This document shows positions 49,347 through 63,439 of a stretch of 64,000 bases of DNA, in pieces. Made by a program: the position numbers and the translations under genes. Below the pieces are notes generated by a model that saw only the letters and a list, made by a program, of their open reading frames with translations, searched no databases and was not told the DNA's origin. Location: the NCBI GenBank assembly GCA_013396525.1, contig VWYX01000013.1, positions 2,723,954 through 2,787,953 on the forward strand. Reading direction: 5' to 3'. The stretch comes from Chaetorhynchus papuensis (Eukaryota; Chordata; Aves; Passeriformes; Rhipiduridae). How positions within the stretch are numbered: position 1 is the first letter of the stretch; the number at the start of each line of letters is the position of its first letter.

Positions 49347-50164
49347 CCAAGGAAACACTTCTCTCAAATGCTTCTCTGTGCCCTAATGGTCTTTCTGTAG
49401 CTCTGCTAAAGTGATGAGTGGATGCTAAAGAAATTTATCAATATTTCTAGACAGCAGAAAGGAATAAAAAATAAAGGTGTGAGTAAATTATAACTTATGC
49501 AGAAATCTCTAAATATTATCTACAGAGAACTAAATTAAAAGTTCCATTGAAATAAAATTTTGCTGTACAAGAATTAGTAGATAGATTTCTGAGCATGTCA
49601 TGTTTGAGCTGTGGATCAAAACTCTTCTAGTACTATTGGTTATAGATAGAAAAAAAACCCACTTTATGAGAAATATGCATAAAAGCCCACTATTTTAAAG
49701 GCTTTGTGTCTTGAGTTGTTCTTGTGCTTACGTTTTTCTGTGAGTAAAGGTTGTATTGTAGATGCTGCTCTGAATACTGAATGTTCCTTGTCCACGTCCC
49801 TAACAAGAGAGGGCGTATTACTTTTCAGCAAGGCTTTTTGCTGACCCCTGATGATTTGTGATGATCATCTACAGTCATCCTAAACCAAGAATGTAACATT
49901 TTAAGTTCTGAAATGATTGCCTGTTTTTAGAATACTATACTTGACTCAAAAGGAGCAGTTCTTTTTCTTCTTTTAAATAGAATTCATGTTATTAATTCAA
50001 TCCATCTACTCCTTTTTTTTTTTCTCACTCTCCTACATCTTCTTTTTGCTGACTGCAGAACTGCAGAATCCTGAATTCTGCCAGTGCCTTCTTGGCACCG
50101 TGTCATTGGTTTCCACAGAAAGGGATCTGGTACAGCCATTACTGAAAAAGGGAGCCTAGAAGAT
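49347..50164. other. Intergenic sequence, no gene recognised
   Basis: AT-rich, nothing recognised. Confidence 0.6.
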
Positions 50165-50900
50165 ATTATATATTATATATTATGTCCAGTCATGTCTTGA
50201 AAACCTCCAGTGACAAGGATTCCACTGTGTCCCTGGGGAGGTTGTTCCAGTGATCAATTGTTCTTATTATGAAAAGATTTTTCCTCATATTAAGATAAAT
50301 CTGCTTCTGATTCAACTTGCATCCTTTGCCCCTTGACCTCTTTGTGTGGCCCTGTGTGGCTTTTTGTAGCCACCCATTAAGTACTGGAACATTGTGATGA
50401 GATCCTCCTTGAGCTTTCTCTTCTCCAGGAAGACATGACCTACCTCCTTCAGTCTTTCCTCACCAGGCAAGTTCTCCAGAATTTTGGTTATTTTCATGGC
50501 CCTTCTGTAAATCTTCTCTATTCTCTCTGTGTCTTTTTTGAATTGTAGGGACCAGAACAGGACACAGTCCTCCAGGTACAGCCTTGACAAGCTCTGAGGA
50601 GAGTGGAATGATCATACCTCTACCACTGCTAGTAATCCCCCTGTGGCTGCAGTCCAGGGTCTGATTTGCCTTCATTGCTGCAGTGGTGCTCTGTTGACTC
50701 CTGTTCCATCAGGAGCCCTGGGTCCCTTTCAGCAAGGCTGCTCCCAGCCTGCAGATCTCAGCCTATACTGGGCTCTGATTATTTCACCCCAGGTGCAGAA
50801 CCTTGCACTTTTTGTTGTTAAATTTCATGCTGTTCTTGACATCCCACCTTTCCAGCCAGTCCAAGTCTCTGTATGAGATGCACATCCTACAAGCCTTGCA
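50165..50900 (-). pseudogene. CR1 LINE ORF2 fragment (C-terminal end of reverse transcriptase ORF), decayed
   Basis: Minus-strand translation gives, in the order of CR1 ORF2: RDLDWLERWDVKNSMKFNNK, CKVLHLG (50810-50790), then YLEDCVLFWSLQFKKDTE, RIEKIYRRAMKITK and EERLKEVGHVFLEKRKLKED (50590-50390), and finally KNFFIIRTIDHWNNLPRDTV with SLEVFK (about 50265-50190). These match the C-terminal part of CR1 ORF2 downstream of the reverse transcriptase core. Stops and frame changes interrupt it, so it cannot be active. The 3' untranslated region of the LINE is absent or unrecognisable. Confidence 0.88.
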
Positions 50901-52105
50901 CAAATGCACTAACATATCTTCCAGCACGCTGGAGACAATCTGTTCTGATTTTTTTATGGAGTACATAAACTTCCTTCACCACTTGAAAATTAATAGGAGC
51001 AGAGTTTTGGGATTTATAAGTGTCATTCACCAGTGGCAAATGATTAATTATTGTTGTAGAGTTAATTTGTATACCTCTTCTGGTCACTAGATGGAGGTAG
51101 GCAACCACAATGAGGGCAGCTTTCCCTAAGTTTGGTATTATGAAAGGAAAGCGATATATTCTGTGCTGATTTGGACAGCAGGGAGTGTATTTTATCATTA
51201 GAAATACTATTCTTGTACAAGGTTGCTTGAGGATAGGATGACATTTGCACTTGCCAATCTGCAGCTTTCCATCAAAGCAAACTTTTTCACTGGACTCTGT
51301 TTTAAATGAAAACTTGTCTGGGTATAATTTAATCTGATGTATATTTTATTATCAGTAATTCACTTCTGAATTTAGATAAGCATGAACATGATTTAGATCA
51401 TGCATAGATGTGTTTTTGTGCTGAAATTGCTTTACTGCATAACCTAAGACAAAAAGAGGAAGTTAATAATACTAATTTAATGTTTACTATACCCTGGGAC
51501 TAAATAGATAATATATTATGTATGTCCTTGTATTAGCAATTATGAAATGCAAAGCTGTAAGTTTTACAATGTGTTTGTGTATTCTCAGCATACAAGAAAT
51601 AAAAATACAAACAGCCTTTTCAGTAACAGCTTTCAGATGTTGCTCACTTACAGTCACGTAAAGTTTTGGGACCTTTTCAGTAAGATCCCACTTCATCTTT
51701 ACAGCTTAAGTTGCTGCTTCTTGTTGATTAGTTTCTAAAAAATGATTAATTTATAGGGACAGTTTGTAAACAGTGAGAGAAGGAACAATTCCATTCCTTC
51801 AGTTACTGAGGACAGCCACAAACCTGTTTTTCAGCCTCAGAGTGCTCTGTGCAGATGTGTACAGCTGTGACAATGAAGTAAAGCTTGATGTCAGAGCTGA
51901 TCTAACGTTACCTGTCAGACACAGGAGAGCTACACTGCTGCATACTGAGCTTCTTGGGAATTACTAGATTTTAATTTTCTAATTTTGTAGATGAAACTAG
52001 TTTATATGTCCCTCTCCTCCAATTCACGCTGAAATGATGAGTTAATAAACATCCTGACCTTGCAGAAATAGTGGTGAATTAACTCAGGTAGTGCAGGTAT
52101 TCATC
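50901..52105. other. Intergenic sequence, no gene recognised
   Basis: The CR1 copy may extend a little past 50900, but homology is no longer clear to me. The remainder is unremarkable AT-rich sequence. Confidence 0.5.
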
Positions 52106-52166
52106 TATATATATATGGTGTGTATATATATATATATATATACATATATACATATATATACACCAT
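52106..52166. repeat. TA dinucleotide tract forming a palindrome
   Basis: Alternating TA run. ATGGTGTGTATATATA (52115-52130) and TATATATACACCAT (52153-52166) are near-perfect inverted arms, so the segment can fold as a hairpin or cruciform. Confidence 0.85.
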
Positions 52167-52570
52167 CTGCTTTTTGCAGAGTTAAGCAGGGCTGTGCATT
52201 TGCTGCAAGATTATTTAGAATGGGGTTTGATGAATTGAACATCAATGCTTTCAAATACAACACTGGCATTTCATGTTGTACCATTCTGATCGCTACTCCC
52301 ACCTGGGGAGGATTCCCTGCACAAAGAGTTAAGCCTGGCTGGTACAGCTAGAGCTGAAGGGAAGTGTGTTGGTAGATGGGAGAGGGGAGGAGACAGTGGC
52401 ATGCAAAGGATTATTGTACTACATGAAAACTCTGATCAACTTAGCCAGGTAGCTTTTCTCTGCTCTGCATGTGGATGTGTCCTTTGGACAAAATTGCAGC
52501 AGTTCATCTCTCGAACGTGATCCTTCCTCGGACCGTCCATGAGGGTCATGATTGTGAGGCTGTATCCACA

Positions 52571-52620
52571 AGTGTGGATTTCCCTTACTTTAGTCTTAGT
52601 GGATTTCCCTTACTTTAATT
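52571..52620. repeat. 25-bp tandem duplication
   Basis: GTGGATTTCCCTTACTTTA-type unit present twice at a 25-base spacing. Confidence 0.85.
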
Positions 52621-53507
52621 TAAGCATTGGGTTTGGATTTTTTGAGCATTTTTAAAAATTCTTTTAGCCTTCACAGCATCCTGTGGCAATGAGGTTTGTG
52701 CTTTATTTATTGCTGTGTGGAGAAATACTGCTTTCATCTGATTATTCTCCCATTCTCACATTGTAAGAAATATTGAATTTTTTCTCCATTCACCTCCTTC
52801 ATCCTGTTCATTATTTCATGTGCCTCAATCATATTGCTCTTATGTCATGTGCAAGGTTATGGAGACTGAGGACTAGAGATGACTGGAATATAGGAAATGC
52901 AGAGGGATGGAGAAAGTATCATCAGTGGAGTTCCCTTATAAATTTTGGAAAAGGGATTTAATTGAAATTGCTCTGCTTGGCCACTTGAAATGTGTTGGCC
53001 ATTGTAAAAGTTTGCACTCTGTATTCTCAAGGACATTAAGTTGCTTTCTGAATTCTCATGGGTATAGAATACTCTGCATTTAGGCAGCTTCTGTAGATAT
53101 TAGTGATATAATGCTGCTCAAATTGTTGAGAAATGTTTTTCTTTTCCAACATGAAGTCCTATATTTAGTGGCCTGTGGGGTGCTGCTGCAGAGTAGAACT
53201 GTCTGCACAGATTTTTTCTGAACTATTATAGAGAAGGTTTGCCTGCTCCTCCTCCTACACATGCTGCTCTGTTCAAAGCCTAACATGGCTTCACAAAGCT
53301 ACAGATGTTTCTTACCAAATTTTCCACCTGCAATGCCAGCAACATGGACTCACATGGCAGTGAATGAGACTTACCGCCTCCTTCTGCTCCCTTGTTGCCA
53401 GGACATCTGAAGAATTTATCTCAGCAGCCAGTACTGTCTGCTTAAGGTCTTTTGAGGTGCACTGGAGGTAGTAAATTTTTCTTCTCTTTGGGTTTCTTCT
53501 TTAAGTT

Positions 53508-53528
53508 CTGTTGTTGTTGTTGTTGTTT
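53508..53528. repeat. GTT trinucleotide microsatellite
   Basis: About six TTG units. Confidence 0.85.
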
Positions 53529-56500
53529 TGTTTTCTTTGGTCTAGACCTGTCCGTTCATTCTGACACACACAAGTCTATGCTTTTACTCAAGGTACAGAT
53601 TTTTATTTGGATATGGAGAAATGTGGAATCACAGGTGTCCTGGTTCAAAGTGAGTGCCTAGCTGTTACTCAAGGGGTTGTTATAATAAGGAGTCGCTTCT
53701 TTCTTTTCTCCTCCAGCTTTTATTTGACTTCTCTCTGGCTCCTGGTTTTCCATTTTTGTTCTATGTGCACCCCTGCCTTTCCTTCCCACATGTAAGTGGG
53801 CTGGTTTGTTTCCATCCACGCAGCCAAGCACATGCACACAGGGATCATGTCTCTTCAGCCCGGTGTTGCAGAAGCTCCTGTTTGATAAGAGCAACACTGG
53901 GACACAGAAAAATTGTGTTCATTCTGCTAGGAGGGCCATTGCACTGTAGGAGCTGTGAGGGGAGGGAGTGAGGATACTTGGTGCAAAAGACATTTCCAGG
54001 GAATTTGACTTACAGGTGTTTTACTAATTGCAATGTATTTACAAGACTTCATTCACAACACTGAAACAATACACATTACTGGAACAATACATGTTTGTCT
54101 AGTTTTTGGGAACTGGAGTCTAACCAGGTATAACTTGAAAACAGAGACTTATTTTTTTTTAAGATTGAGAAAAAAGAAAGTTTTTCTAGCAAGTAAGTGG
54201 AAGGATAGGACATTTTCAATAGGACTGTTTTCTGTGAAGAGAGTAACACTACAAATTGTCAACAGCTACAGCCATGATAACTCTATTGAAATGGAAATGA
54301 GCTCATCATTAATCTCTGTGAGCTTTGGATTTAAGTTTTAATGACAAAAGTAGCCATTATGAGAGTATAAGTAGAATGCATTCCATAATTGCTTTAATTA
54401 ACCCAGTCCCCCTCTGCAGAGCTAGCTGACGGCCTGACTGGCTCAGGGAAAAGTCCTGCAAAAAGCTGTTAGAATCTGTAAAGTGTATCTAGTGAATTAT
54501 GTATGCTTGAAGACTCTCTGCCAGAAAGTGTTTTTGTTGCTGCCTATGGCTTCTAGACTAATGCAAGAAAGGACTTCAAAGAGGAAAGTCTTTGGAGGCT
54601 TTACCTGAGAGGGCTTAAACGTCAGCAGAAGTCAGCTCTGTGTGTCCTTGTTGATTTCCATGACCTTGTGCAGACTTTGTAGCAAGGCTGGCCTTTCTTG
54701 TTCCAAAACAGCATTAGATTAGAGAAGCAGTGTAAATAACGTACCAGTGTGCTGTTATGACCTCTTTTAAATTACAACGCCCTTGTAATCCTTGTGCGGT
54801 CCACTTGTATGGTGCAGACCCTTTTGCCCTTTTCAGTTTCAGTGTTGAAATGTTAGAGGTATTTTGCTTAAGACAGAAGTTGTGCAGTGTTGGTGGTACT
54901 TCCCTCAGCCATGAGTCCCCGAGTCTGCTGTTTGCTCCTGTGAGCCTGTGTGTATGTGTGAGTCAGGAACTGGAGTGTCACAGAGGGCAACACAGCCCGT
55001 GACAATGTGTAGTGTCCAACTTTAACTCGTCCTCTTAAATACCACGCTTTCATTCTGTATTATTAAATAAAGTAACAACCTGACTGGGCCAAAGACCCTC
55101 TGACCTGCTTTTCTTGAAAGGACAGCCTTTACTCCTGCTCTGTGGGCAATATCCAGAGTTTTTCAGTGTTCAGTGGTTTCATGCTGAGGCCAGTGTGTGT
55201 GTCAGCCAGGGCTTCAGGTCTGAGCTAGTCCCTGCAAGGGGCAGGTGGGAGCAGATACCCTCCTGTGCTGAAGTTGCGGCTCTCATCATCTTCTGAAACC
55301 TATTAACGGCAGCTTCTACGTCATCTTTTCATTTAGGATGCCTTGGATGTTTTGTTGTTCAGGACTTCTTCAATGTTGGAGCAGTCAGAAAACTTCTCTT
55401 TTAAATATGACGTAACAATGTTTTGAAACAGAATTGGCTAAAATACTGCAATCTTTAGCACCTTCTACAATGTTGGGGTTTGATTTGCTGCTGTCATATA
55501 TCCTTCCTTATTGTCTTGAAGTCTGTGACAAAATATTTGCAAGCCTTCTGCTGTTCCATCATTCAAACCCCTAAAAAAATATTGAGCGGAGTCAAACCAG
55601 GATAGAACTTAGGACTCCTTTTGAAAAACTTAATCCACTCTAACAGTAAATTATGTTTAACTGGTCCTCCAAAATTTTTTTTGTTCAGCTGCAAATTTAC
55701 CCTATGATGATTTTTGCTCACTGTATTTTTTTAAGTTAATTAAGAAACTATAATCTGGAATTATGTAAAAATATTACTAATACCACCATGTATCCTGCAC
55801 ACTCCTGCCTATTTACCCAACAGGCTACTCTGTTTGCCTGAAGAGTCGGTTTTTTAACCTGAGTTTTAGGTTAAGAACGAAAAATGAAACATAGTTTAAT
55901 GAAAACTTTTCACACATTGTGATTTGTTTTTATAAGTGTTGATTTTTCTCTGTTTTATTATAAATTAAGCACATCTTTAAAAAGTTAGAATATGCCACTT
56001 TTTAAACAAATTTCCGTTTATGTTGTCAGTAATTCTGATTTTCTTCTCCTTTCCTTTTTTCTTTTCCTGTCCCCTAGTTTGTTACCCAAAAAAGTGTGTC
56101 TTGGATAAAGGGAGACCATGGAGAATGTTGAGGAGAGGGAAAATTTTAAAAATGGAAAAAAAAACCCCCTTGATTTCTATTGAAACAGTATGTGAGGAGA
56201 AAAAAAAAGAAAAAATCAGTGAAAAGCTTCCACTTGCAAACCTTTAAAATTAAATTCTATTTAAATTAAATTCTAAATGGTCTTTTTACCTTACTGAGCC
56301 TTTGCTGCTTTACTGGAGCATTTCTCTCTTGCCAAGACGCAGCACTCTCCATCCAAATTACCTCAGTTCCAACCTCTTCTCCTGCTGCTTTTCTTTGTAT
56401 CTCAGTAGTTATTCCTAGTCATCTCTGGCTGGCCGTTTGCCTACATATTAGGATTTCAGTTGCACCTGTGCTTCAAGTATCAAAGGGCTCTTTGCCCTGT

Positions 56501-59286
56501 TCAGGCCACTTTGCAACTCTTGTGTATAGCACTGTGTGTATTTTTTATGTCAGGCTTAGAATATTTGAGAATATTTTGTTATGGGGTTTGCTCTTTCTTA
56601 AATGCTATAAACATTTTCTTAGATAAGGAGGTTAAAACATTTTTGAGGTAATGCATTAAATGCCAGCACCAGCAATTTTTTTTTTTTTCCTAATTGTCTG
56701 ATGCTTTTACCAAACAGCCAGAATCAGTCCTCATACAAGCAGCTGTGATCTTATTTATGTCTGTTTGGATATATTTTAGTTTTGCTTTTTGTATTTTCTG
56801 TAAAACTTGTCTTACTGTTTATCTTTTGATATTTATGTGTGGGTATTTCTTCTCCTTTGAGGGCACATGTGCTTCCTTTAGGGCCCAATTAACATTTTTT
56901 GTTGAACTATAGGTTAGCCTATGAATATTGCCACATCTATTTTTTGTTTTATACCATTTCACTTTCCTTCTTTTATTAACATATCTGAAAGCATTAGAGA
57001 CCTGTTTGGTCCCTGAAACAGAAGTCTTACACTCTAAATTCAAAATGAACTTTAATGATAGCGCCCTGTATGTACCTAGAGCAAGGTCTCTCTTGTGTCT
57101 GCGTTAGAGCTCAGAGCTCCTGAACTCCAGATTCTTTATTTTCTGCTGAAAAATAGATCAGCTAAGGCAGATACTTTTTTTTTCTCTGCCTCAGTTCCTC
57201 TAAGTGCAAAATTTGGGCAAAGGAGCTACTGTTCCATTGGTATGCAATATCCAATATCTTCAGAAAATATTCTAAACTAAATATTCCAAACTAATACTAT
57301 TTTCATAAATTTTGTTAGCCATAGAAAACCAATTTTTTTCATGTGTTTTGTAAGTTCTTATCTCCCACAATAAACATTTACTCTCTGGAATGCATGGACT
57401 CTAGTGACCCTTGCACTGATTGTTATTTCTTTTCATTGCTGTTTGGGGTTTGAAACACCTTGTATATATTGGGACCTTGAGCATGATCAGACTTCAAGAC
57501 CAGGAAATTTTTCTCCCTTTAATTCCATTTTATTGCTTCTGTGCATCTAATCTACCTTCAAAAATGCTTTCAAAAAACATCAAAAATACTGTTGCATAAT
57601 TTTTTAAGTTTGCATTTTTTCCTTGTAATGTAAGCTATGTCCAACATGGAAGAAGGAGAAATTAGGAAAAAAAGAAAAAAAGCTGAAAAAATTAATTTTT
57701 GTTCACCAAATTGAAGTTCTTTTCTATCTGCAGTTTAATTCAGAATTATAATATATCATGGGTTGTATATTCCAACAGTACCTAGGAAATTCTGGCGCTA
57801 TGAGATGTATTTTTTTGTCAGTAAAACATGAACCAGGGAACATACAGCTTGTTGAGCCTTTAAGGACACTTCACAGACAGTTAAGGGGAGAACCAGGCTT
57901 CAAGGAAAAAATAGATAAAATTAGAAAGACAATGGAATTTAAGATAAAAATAAGCAATGAAAGAGGAGAGGTAAACAAAGAGTGTGCAATAGATAAGCCA
58001 GCAGTGTTTACAGCCTGTGACCTGCCTCAGATCTGCACCATTTTCATCCTTGGCAGCCAGCTGCCAAACAATCCACTGCTTCCACTGAGAAATGCCTGGT
58101 CTCACATTTATTGGCATGCAGAGGAGAGGTCTCCACACTCATTTGTAAATGTTGTTTCATCTTCTTATTTATTTATAGAGCTCTGAAGTGCATGCAGTAG
58201 GAAAAACACATTTCTACATAGGAAGGAAAATGGGATATTTATACAGGATGGTACCTTCATTTGAAAAATCTGAGACATCTGTATATTATAGCATAGACTT
58301 CATAAATAAATGGACCGAGCATATTATCAGTGTATACTGAGAAGAGTAAGGAGTTCTTGAGAAAGTAATTACTTTGTCATATCTTATGGAGTGCTATCCA
58401 ATTTACCAGCATTAATAATTCTCCTTATGAGTCATTTTGTACTTATGACCTCTCAGCTATTCATATAATACAAAACCCCTGCATAAAAAGTCAAAAGATA
58501 AAGCATTACTTTGCTGGTTCAATAAAACAAATGGCAGTTGGAGAACTTTTGTCTCAACACCATAATCAATGTTATAACCAATATTAGCTCATTTTTTTAT
58601 CTGATCTTTAAAAAAACAGTTTCTAAAGGAGTGATAAAACCTCAGAGTGAATAATATCATTGTCTGTCACATTGTTCATAATTTTTCAATGGTAAAAATT
58701 GTTTAATTTAATTTCAGGTTATAGTTGTGAGAATGATGCTTCATCTTTTCCATTTGAGTCTGTGTGCACGTACACAAGCCTGTGTAGTCATGGAACTGAT
58801 GGGAAGCACTTCTTTTTGCGTCAAGGATTAAGCTTCTCTCCAGAGTCTTGCAGTTGTCAGCGTTTGAGAGGGGAGAAAAGACAAAACAGAGGGAATTTTA
58901 GACAGAGTGTCTGTTGTCTTCTGCAATTCTTGCACTTTGCAGGGCTGGTCATTGAGATTTAGCATCAAACATATATTTCTGAAGCTTCTTCCTTACCGCA
59001 AATGATTCACACAGGGACTTAGTGGAATACAAATATAAATTTCCCTTTGAATAAATTACTAAAATCTGGCTTGGAACAGTGTTCTTTAACTTCATTTTCA
59101 GACACAGAAATTGATACCCTTTATGGGTTTATACTACATGTGCTTTGTAGGTAGAGTATTTGAAGATTTTTCCATAACACATAAATTTGTAAGCATGGAT
59201 TCAAAAAGCATTTTGAGCCTGTTTTGTCAGCCAGACTATTATCAGTCCTCTTATGGGCTAGACACACAATAAATCTGTTCTTTAGT

Positions 59287-59760
59287 GTTATGTCACCGAG
59301 GAAGTGCACAAGAAGCTGTGAGGGAGCAGGGCCAGGACAGCTGGCCTGAACTGGCCGAAGGGATAGTCCATACCATGCAATGTCATGCTCAGGACTTAAA
59401 CTGAGGGAATTGACTGCAAGATGCCAATGGTGGCTTAGAATTGGCTGGGTATTGGTCAGTGGGTGGGGAGCAATTGTATTGTGCATTGCTTGTCTTTCTT
59501 GGGTTTTATTCCTCTCTCTCTCTTTTTGTTGTCTCTCATTTATTTTCATTATTGCTGTTATTATTATCATTATTATAAATTATTATTATTTAAATTATAA
59601 TTTATATTTTATTTCAATTATTAAACCATTCTTATCTTAATCCAGATATAAGGTTTTTCCTCTTTTTTTTCCAATTCTTCTCCCCATCCTACCAGAATGA
59701 GGGTGGGATCAGTGAGCAGATGTGTGAGACTTAGTTGCCAGCTGGAGTTAAACCACAACA
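59287..59760 (+). mobile_element. ERV LTR, 5'-truncated
   Basis: Reads GGAGCAGGGCCAGGACAGCT, GATAGTCCATACCATGCAAT, GTCATGCTCAGGAC, then GGGTATTGGTCAGTGGGTGG and AGCAATTGTATTGTGCATTG, an ATT-rich tract (59545-59600), TATTAAACCATTCTTATCTT and the terminal GTTAAACCACAACA. This follows the order of a common songbird LTR with the same end as the LTR at 1-555. The 5' U3 start is missing, so no target duplication can be tested. The 149-codon minus-strand frame over it is spurious. Confidence 0.82.
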
Positions 59761-62700
59761 AGCAGTAGAAAAACACTAGACTACTTTTTATAGTTCTGGT
59801 CACCCACGTACATGGCCTTTATTTAGAACAATGTGGGGAAAAGCTAGTTTCTAAGACCATAGAGAGCATAGCAAGATCACCTTATAAAAACAGAAAAAAA
59901 AGTCTTCACTTGTTTGCACAGACCAAATTGGGAAAGGGCAATAATTATTGTATCTGTCTTACTTACAGAGGGTACAAACACAGTGCATGTATTTTTAAAA
60001 ACTTCACGGCCGGATTTCAATAGGGGTAGAAAATTAAATACACTGGGAGTGTTTGACTACGACCTAATTCCACTGTAGAAAATCAATTTCTTGGTTAACT
60101 AATGTTTGCTAGCATGACAAATAAAACTCATTAAAGTAAAAAGATTGAATTTTATTATCTTGGTAATACTGCACTAAGAAAAGAAAAATCAACATTTATT
60201 TCAATTAAAATAAGCTTGGTTATTTAAAAAATATATTTTATTTTTTAACAGTGAAAAATATTTAATATTTTCAGCATGTATTTTTCCATATTTACTAACA
60301 ATTCAACAAACCAAAATTAAATATGACTTATTTTATACTCTTAATCAACATCCAATGGAAGCTCTGGTGATGTATCAAGAATAAAAAATAGTGTTCTCTC
60401 ACACTGGAGTTTGAGCCAAATTTTTCATTCTTCTGTAACTTTTAAGTAGCTTTAAATTTCTATGTTTCTCTGAAAGAGCAAACAGGATGCTTAAGGATAC
60501 TCCAGAGATATGGGAGGACCCAGGACCTGAGTGCATGACTTGGTTATATCCTAATCCTATGCTGGGATGAAGATCACTTTGACACACCAGTGATCTTCCA
60601 TGCCCAGTTCTGTGTGGGAAGGAAAACTGGGTCAAAGCGTACTCTGAAAAAGGCTCCAGTAAGGATTTCATTGCTCACTGTTGGCAGGCTCCTAGGCAAT
60701 GTCCAGCCATGCAGTTGTGACTACAAGAATTACATGTGCAGCTGCCTCTGACCTGGGCTAGATGAAATGTTATAAAGAGTGAGGTTCAGTCTACAGGAAG
60801 AGCTTTCAGAAAAAAACTTGTCCAGAAAGCTGGAGTCCTGTATGCTATTATTTGTGTTCAAACCATGGAAAGACTGTGTGTCTTGGACTGATGTACGGGA
60901 GGTACAGGCAGACTTGACAGATAATTGGAATCTGGGGGCTAATGGTCTATTATCAGTGAGGACCGAATTCTGATTAATCTTCTACTTAGTTTCTACAGCC
61001 AAGCTGAACCTGGTTGGATGACTGATTTCAGATTATATTCATATGTTTGGATGTTGGTTGTGGCAGTTCAAGAGCACACACCTTGCTCTTTCTGCCGTGT
61101 CTGCTTTGGCAGTGGAAGCCTTCAGAAGAAGACTGGAACCTAAAATAGAAGGTAGCCTCAATTTTAGCTGTTCTGTCTAAATGTGTCTTCATCCTCGAGT
61201 CAGCAGTGATAGAAAAGTTTCCTGGACAGCCTGATGTTGAAGACATGGAGGAAGCTGAGGTCTTTCCTTGTGAATGTGCAAATTCCATCTCTCTCTCTCC
61301 CACCCCCTTTCTTTCTCTTCACAAAGTTTTTAGTTAAAAACTGCTAAAATACTGGACAAAAAATACTTTAGCATATTTTAGGTTTTTTTAAAAGTGATTT
61401 TAACTGGACTTGTATGTAGTTTTGTCTTTAATCCTTGTCCCACATCCTGGCAACTTTATTAATGAATTTCTGTAATATACATATCTAGTCACATATGACA
61501 AGAAGATTAATCCAGTATCTGAATTTTGGTTTGCTTGGTCTTCTAATTTAAGATTATCTGCACTGTATGTTTTTCCTCCTGGGGAACAAACTTGTGCAAG
61601 TGTTATGCTCTAAATTTTTCTGAGTGGCCCTAATATGCTTGCATTGAAAAAACGGTTATGGAATCTCTCTGTGCTAACATCATAACCTTAAAACTTTCTC
61701 AGAATTTTCTACCTTGTGTAGGGCTGCAGAAGGTTGTGGACACCCTCCAAAAGTGGTGGATTTCCAAAAAGATAGGAGGTGAGAGTTCTGCAGATAGAAG
61801 GACATCTGTTCTCTTTTTTCACAGCTGAGCCACTCAGGACCTGAGGCAATTCAGACAGAGATCTTTTGGGCTCAGGGGGTGATACCAAACGAGGTTTTAG
61901 ATTCTTCTCTCTGAAAAGTCTTTTCTCCTCTGCAGTCTTTCTCCAAGTTTCACATATACCTCTGCCACCAAATAATCTTTTTCTTGCTTTCCTTTTTTCC
62001 TTGACTCCATCTCCTTTCCCATAACAGACCTTGTCTTATTAGCTTATAAATTCCTGACACAGATCCATACATTTAAATACCATTCTTTTGCAGGAACAGC
62101 AAGGTTCTCCCTGGAACTAATTTGAAGCATAGCAGACGTTAATTCTTTTCAGTATGTTCCTGTGTTACTTCCTTGTACCTCAGAGTTTCCCAGGTTACTG
62201 AGCTCTTGTATCAGCATCAGAGGCTGTAATACTTTCTGTGCCTCTGCTCTTCAGAAAAGTGAATAATTGAACCAAGCAGTTTCTGCATTCCCCTGGGCAC
62301 ACGAGTCAGTGGTAGTTCTCGGTAATTGTATGAATGGAGGAAGCCGATTTTGAGCTTCATGCATTCCTTGTAACAGCTGGGCACAATGTAACTCTTAATT
62401 TCTTGTCCCTGATGTAGTGTAGCTGATTAGAATGTGTGCCCTTGATTTGAGCTGTGACTTTTATATTTTAATGCAAATTCACTCAGTCATGTTCATCAGC
62501 ATGTCCAGGTGACAAATCTGAAATTTCAGTGTAACTCTTAACTTCCTTGTATGGACTTTTTTTTTAACTTCCTTTTTTTCCTTTCATTTTAATTTAAATG
62601 CACCATATTGAATACGGATCATTTTTTAAAAATAGTGGGGCACAATTCCATAACGTGTTTTCTTACACAGGTAGCTCTCTCTCTGTCTTCTCCCAGGATT

Positions 62701-63439
62701 TTAATCTTTGACTTTGCAACTCTAGAATTTTTAATATTTATGTGTAATGCAACTACAGTTTTTATGTGGTGATTGTATTAACATGATGCTAAGATTGTAC
62801 TCATAAGCAATAAGATCAAGAAAACCAAGACCTGACTAGGCATATGAACTGAATTTCAATCTGATTACACATATGCATTAAGACTCAATCTTTTACTGCA
62901 CAGAGTAATATTGTTAAGGGGGCAAAATATGAGCAATGCAGCCAAGTATCTTTTGGAACGCTGTTCAGTTTAATAACAAATTATTTCTGATATGAGTGCA
63001 GCAGGTCAAGAATAATTTTTGTGTTGAAAACAAACCTTTCATTTGTGCTTTAAGTAAAAGTCTAGGTACAAATTAGAAATGAACTAAACTATAAGATAAT
63101 ATCCAGGATCTTATGTTGGATTTTGAAATTATCTGGGTGCTGCTGATTTTCTTGTATTGAGCCCATGTGTATTTACGATACAAGTTGTGCTACCAACTGC
63201 AAGCATGAATTAGTTCTTCTTTCGTTCTTGTAGTGATATTCTATTTGTACAAAGACCACATCTATCACCTCCTTGAATCTGTTCTGAACATCTGTGATGA
63301 AAGATTGTGTGTGGAGTTTAGTTGATTGGTGCTTTTAATGATGCTTATGTCATTCTTCTAACACATTATCTGTTTTGCTTGGAAAATGCTTCATTTAAAA
63401 AAAGCTTTTGAGATCCTTGTGTCTACTGATATTTTCTGG
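59761..63439. other. Intergenic sequence, no gene recognised
   Basis: AT-rich with short frames only. No repeat family identified. Confidence 0.6.

Larger units (their letters stand above)
52167..59286. other. Intergenic sequence, no gene recognised
   Basis: Contains a 25-bp tandem repeat (TGGATTTCCCTTACTTTA at 52575 and again at 52600) and a GTT run at 53508-53528. The longest frame, 57758-58186 (142 codons), shows no domain or splice context. Confidence 0.6.

Noticed and set aside
49153..49414. Frames of alternating Leu-Phe, poly-Phe or Lys-Arg
   Set aside because: Translations of the N gap and the CTTTTT tract.
57758..58186. 142-codon plus-strand frame
   Set aside because: No domain, repeat or splice signals recognised. 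Its composition looks like a chance frame in AT-rich DNA.
59121..59570. 149-codon minus-strand frame, the longest in the window
   Set aside because: Largely antisense to the LTR at 59287-59760, so it is not a gene.
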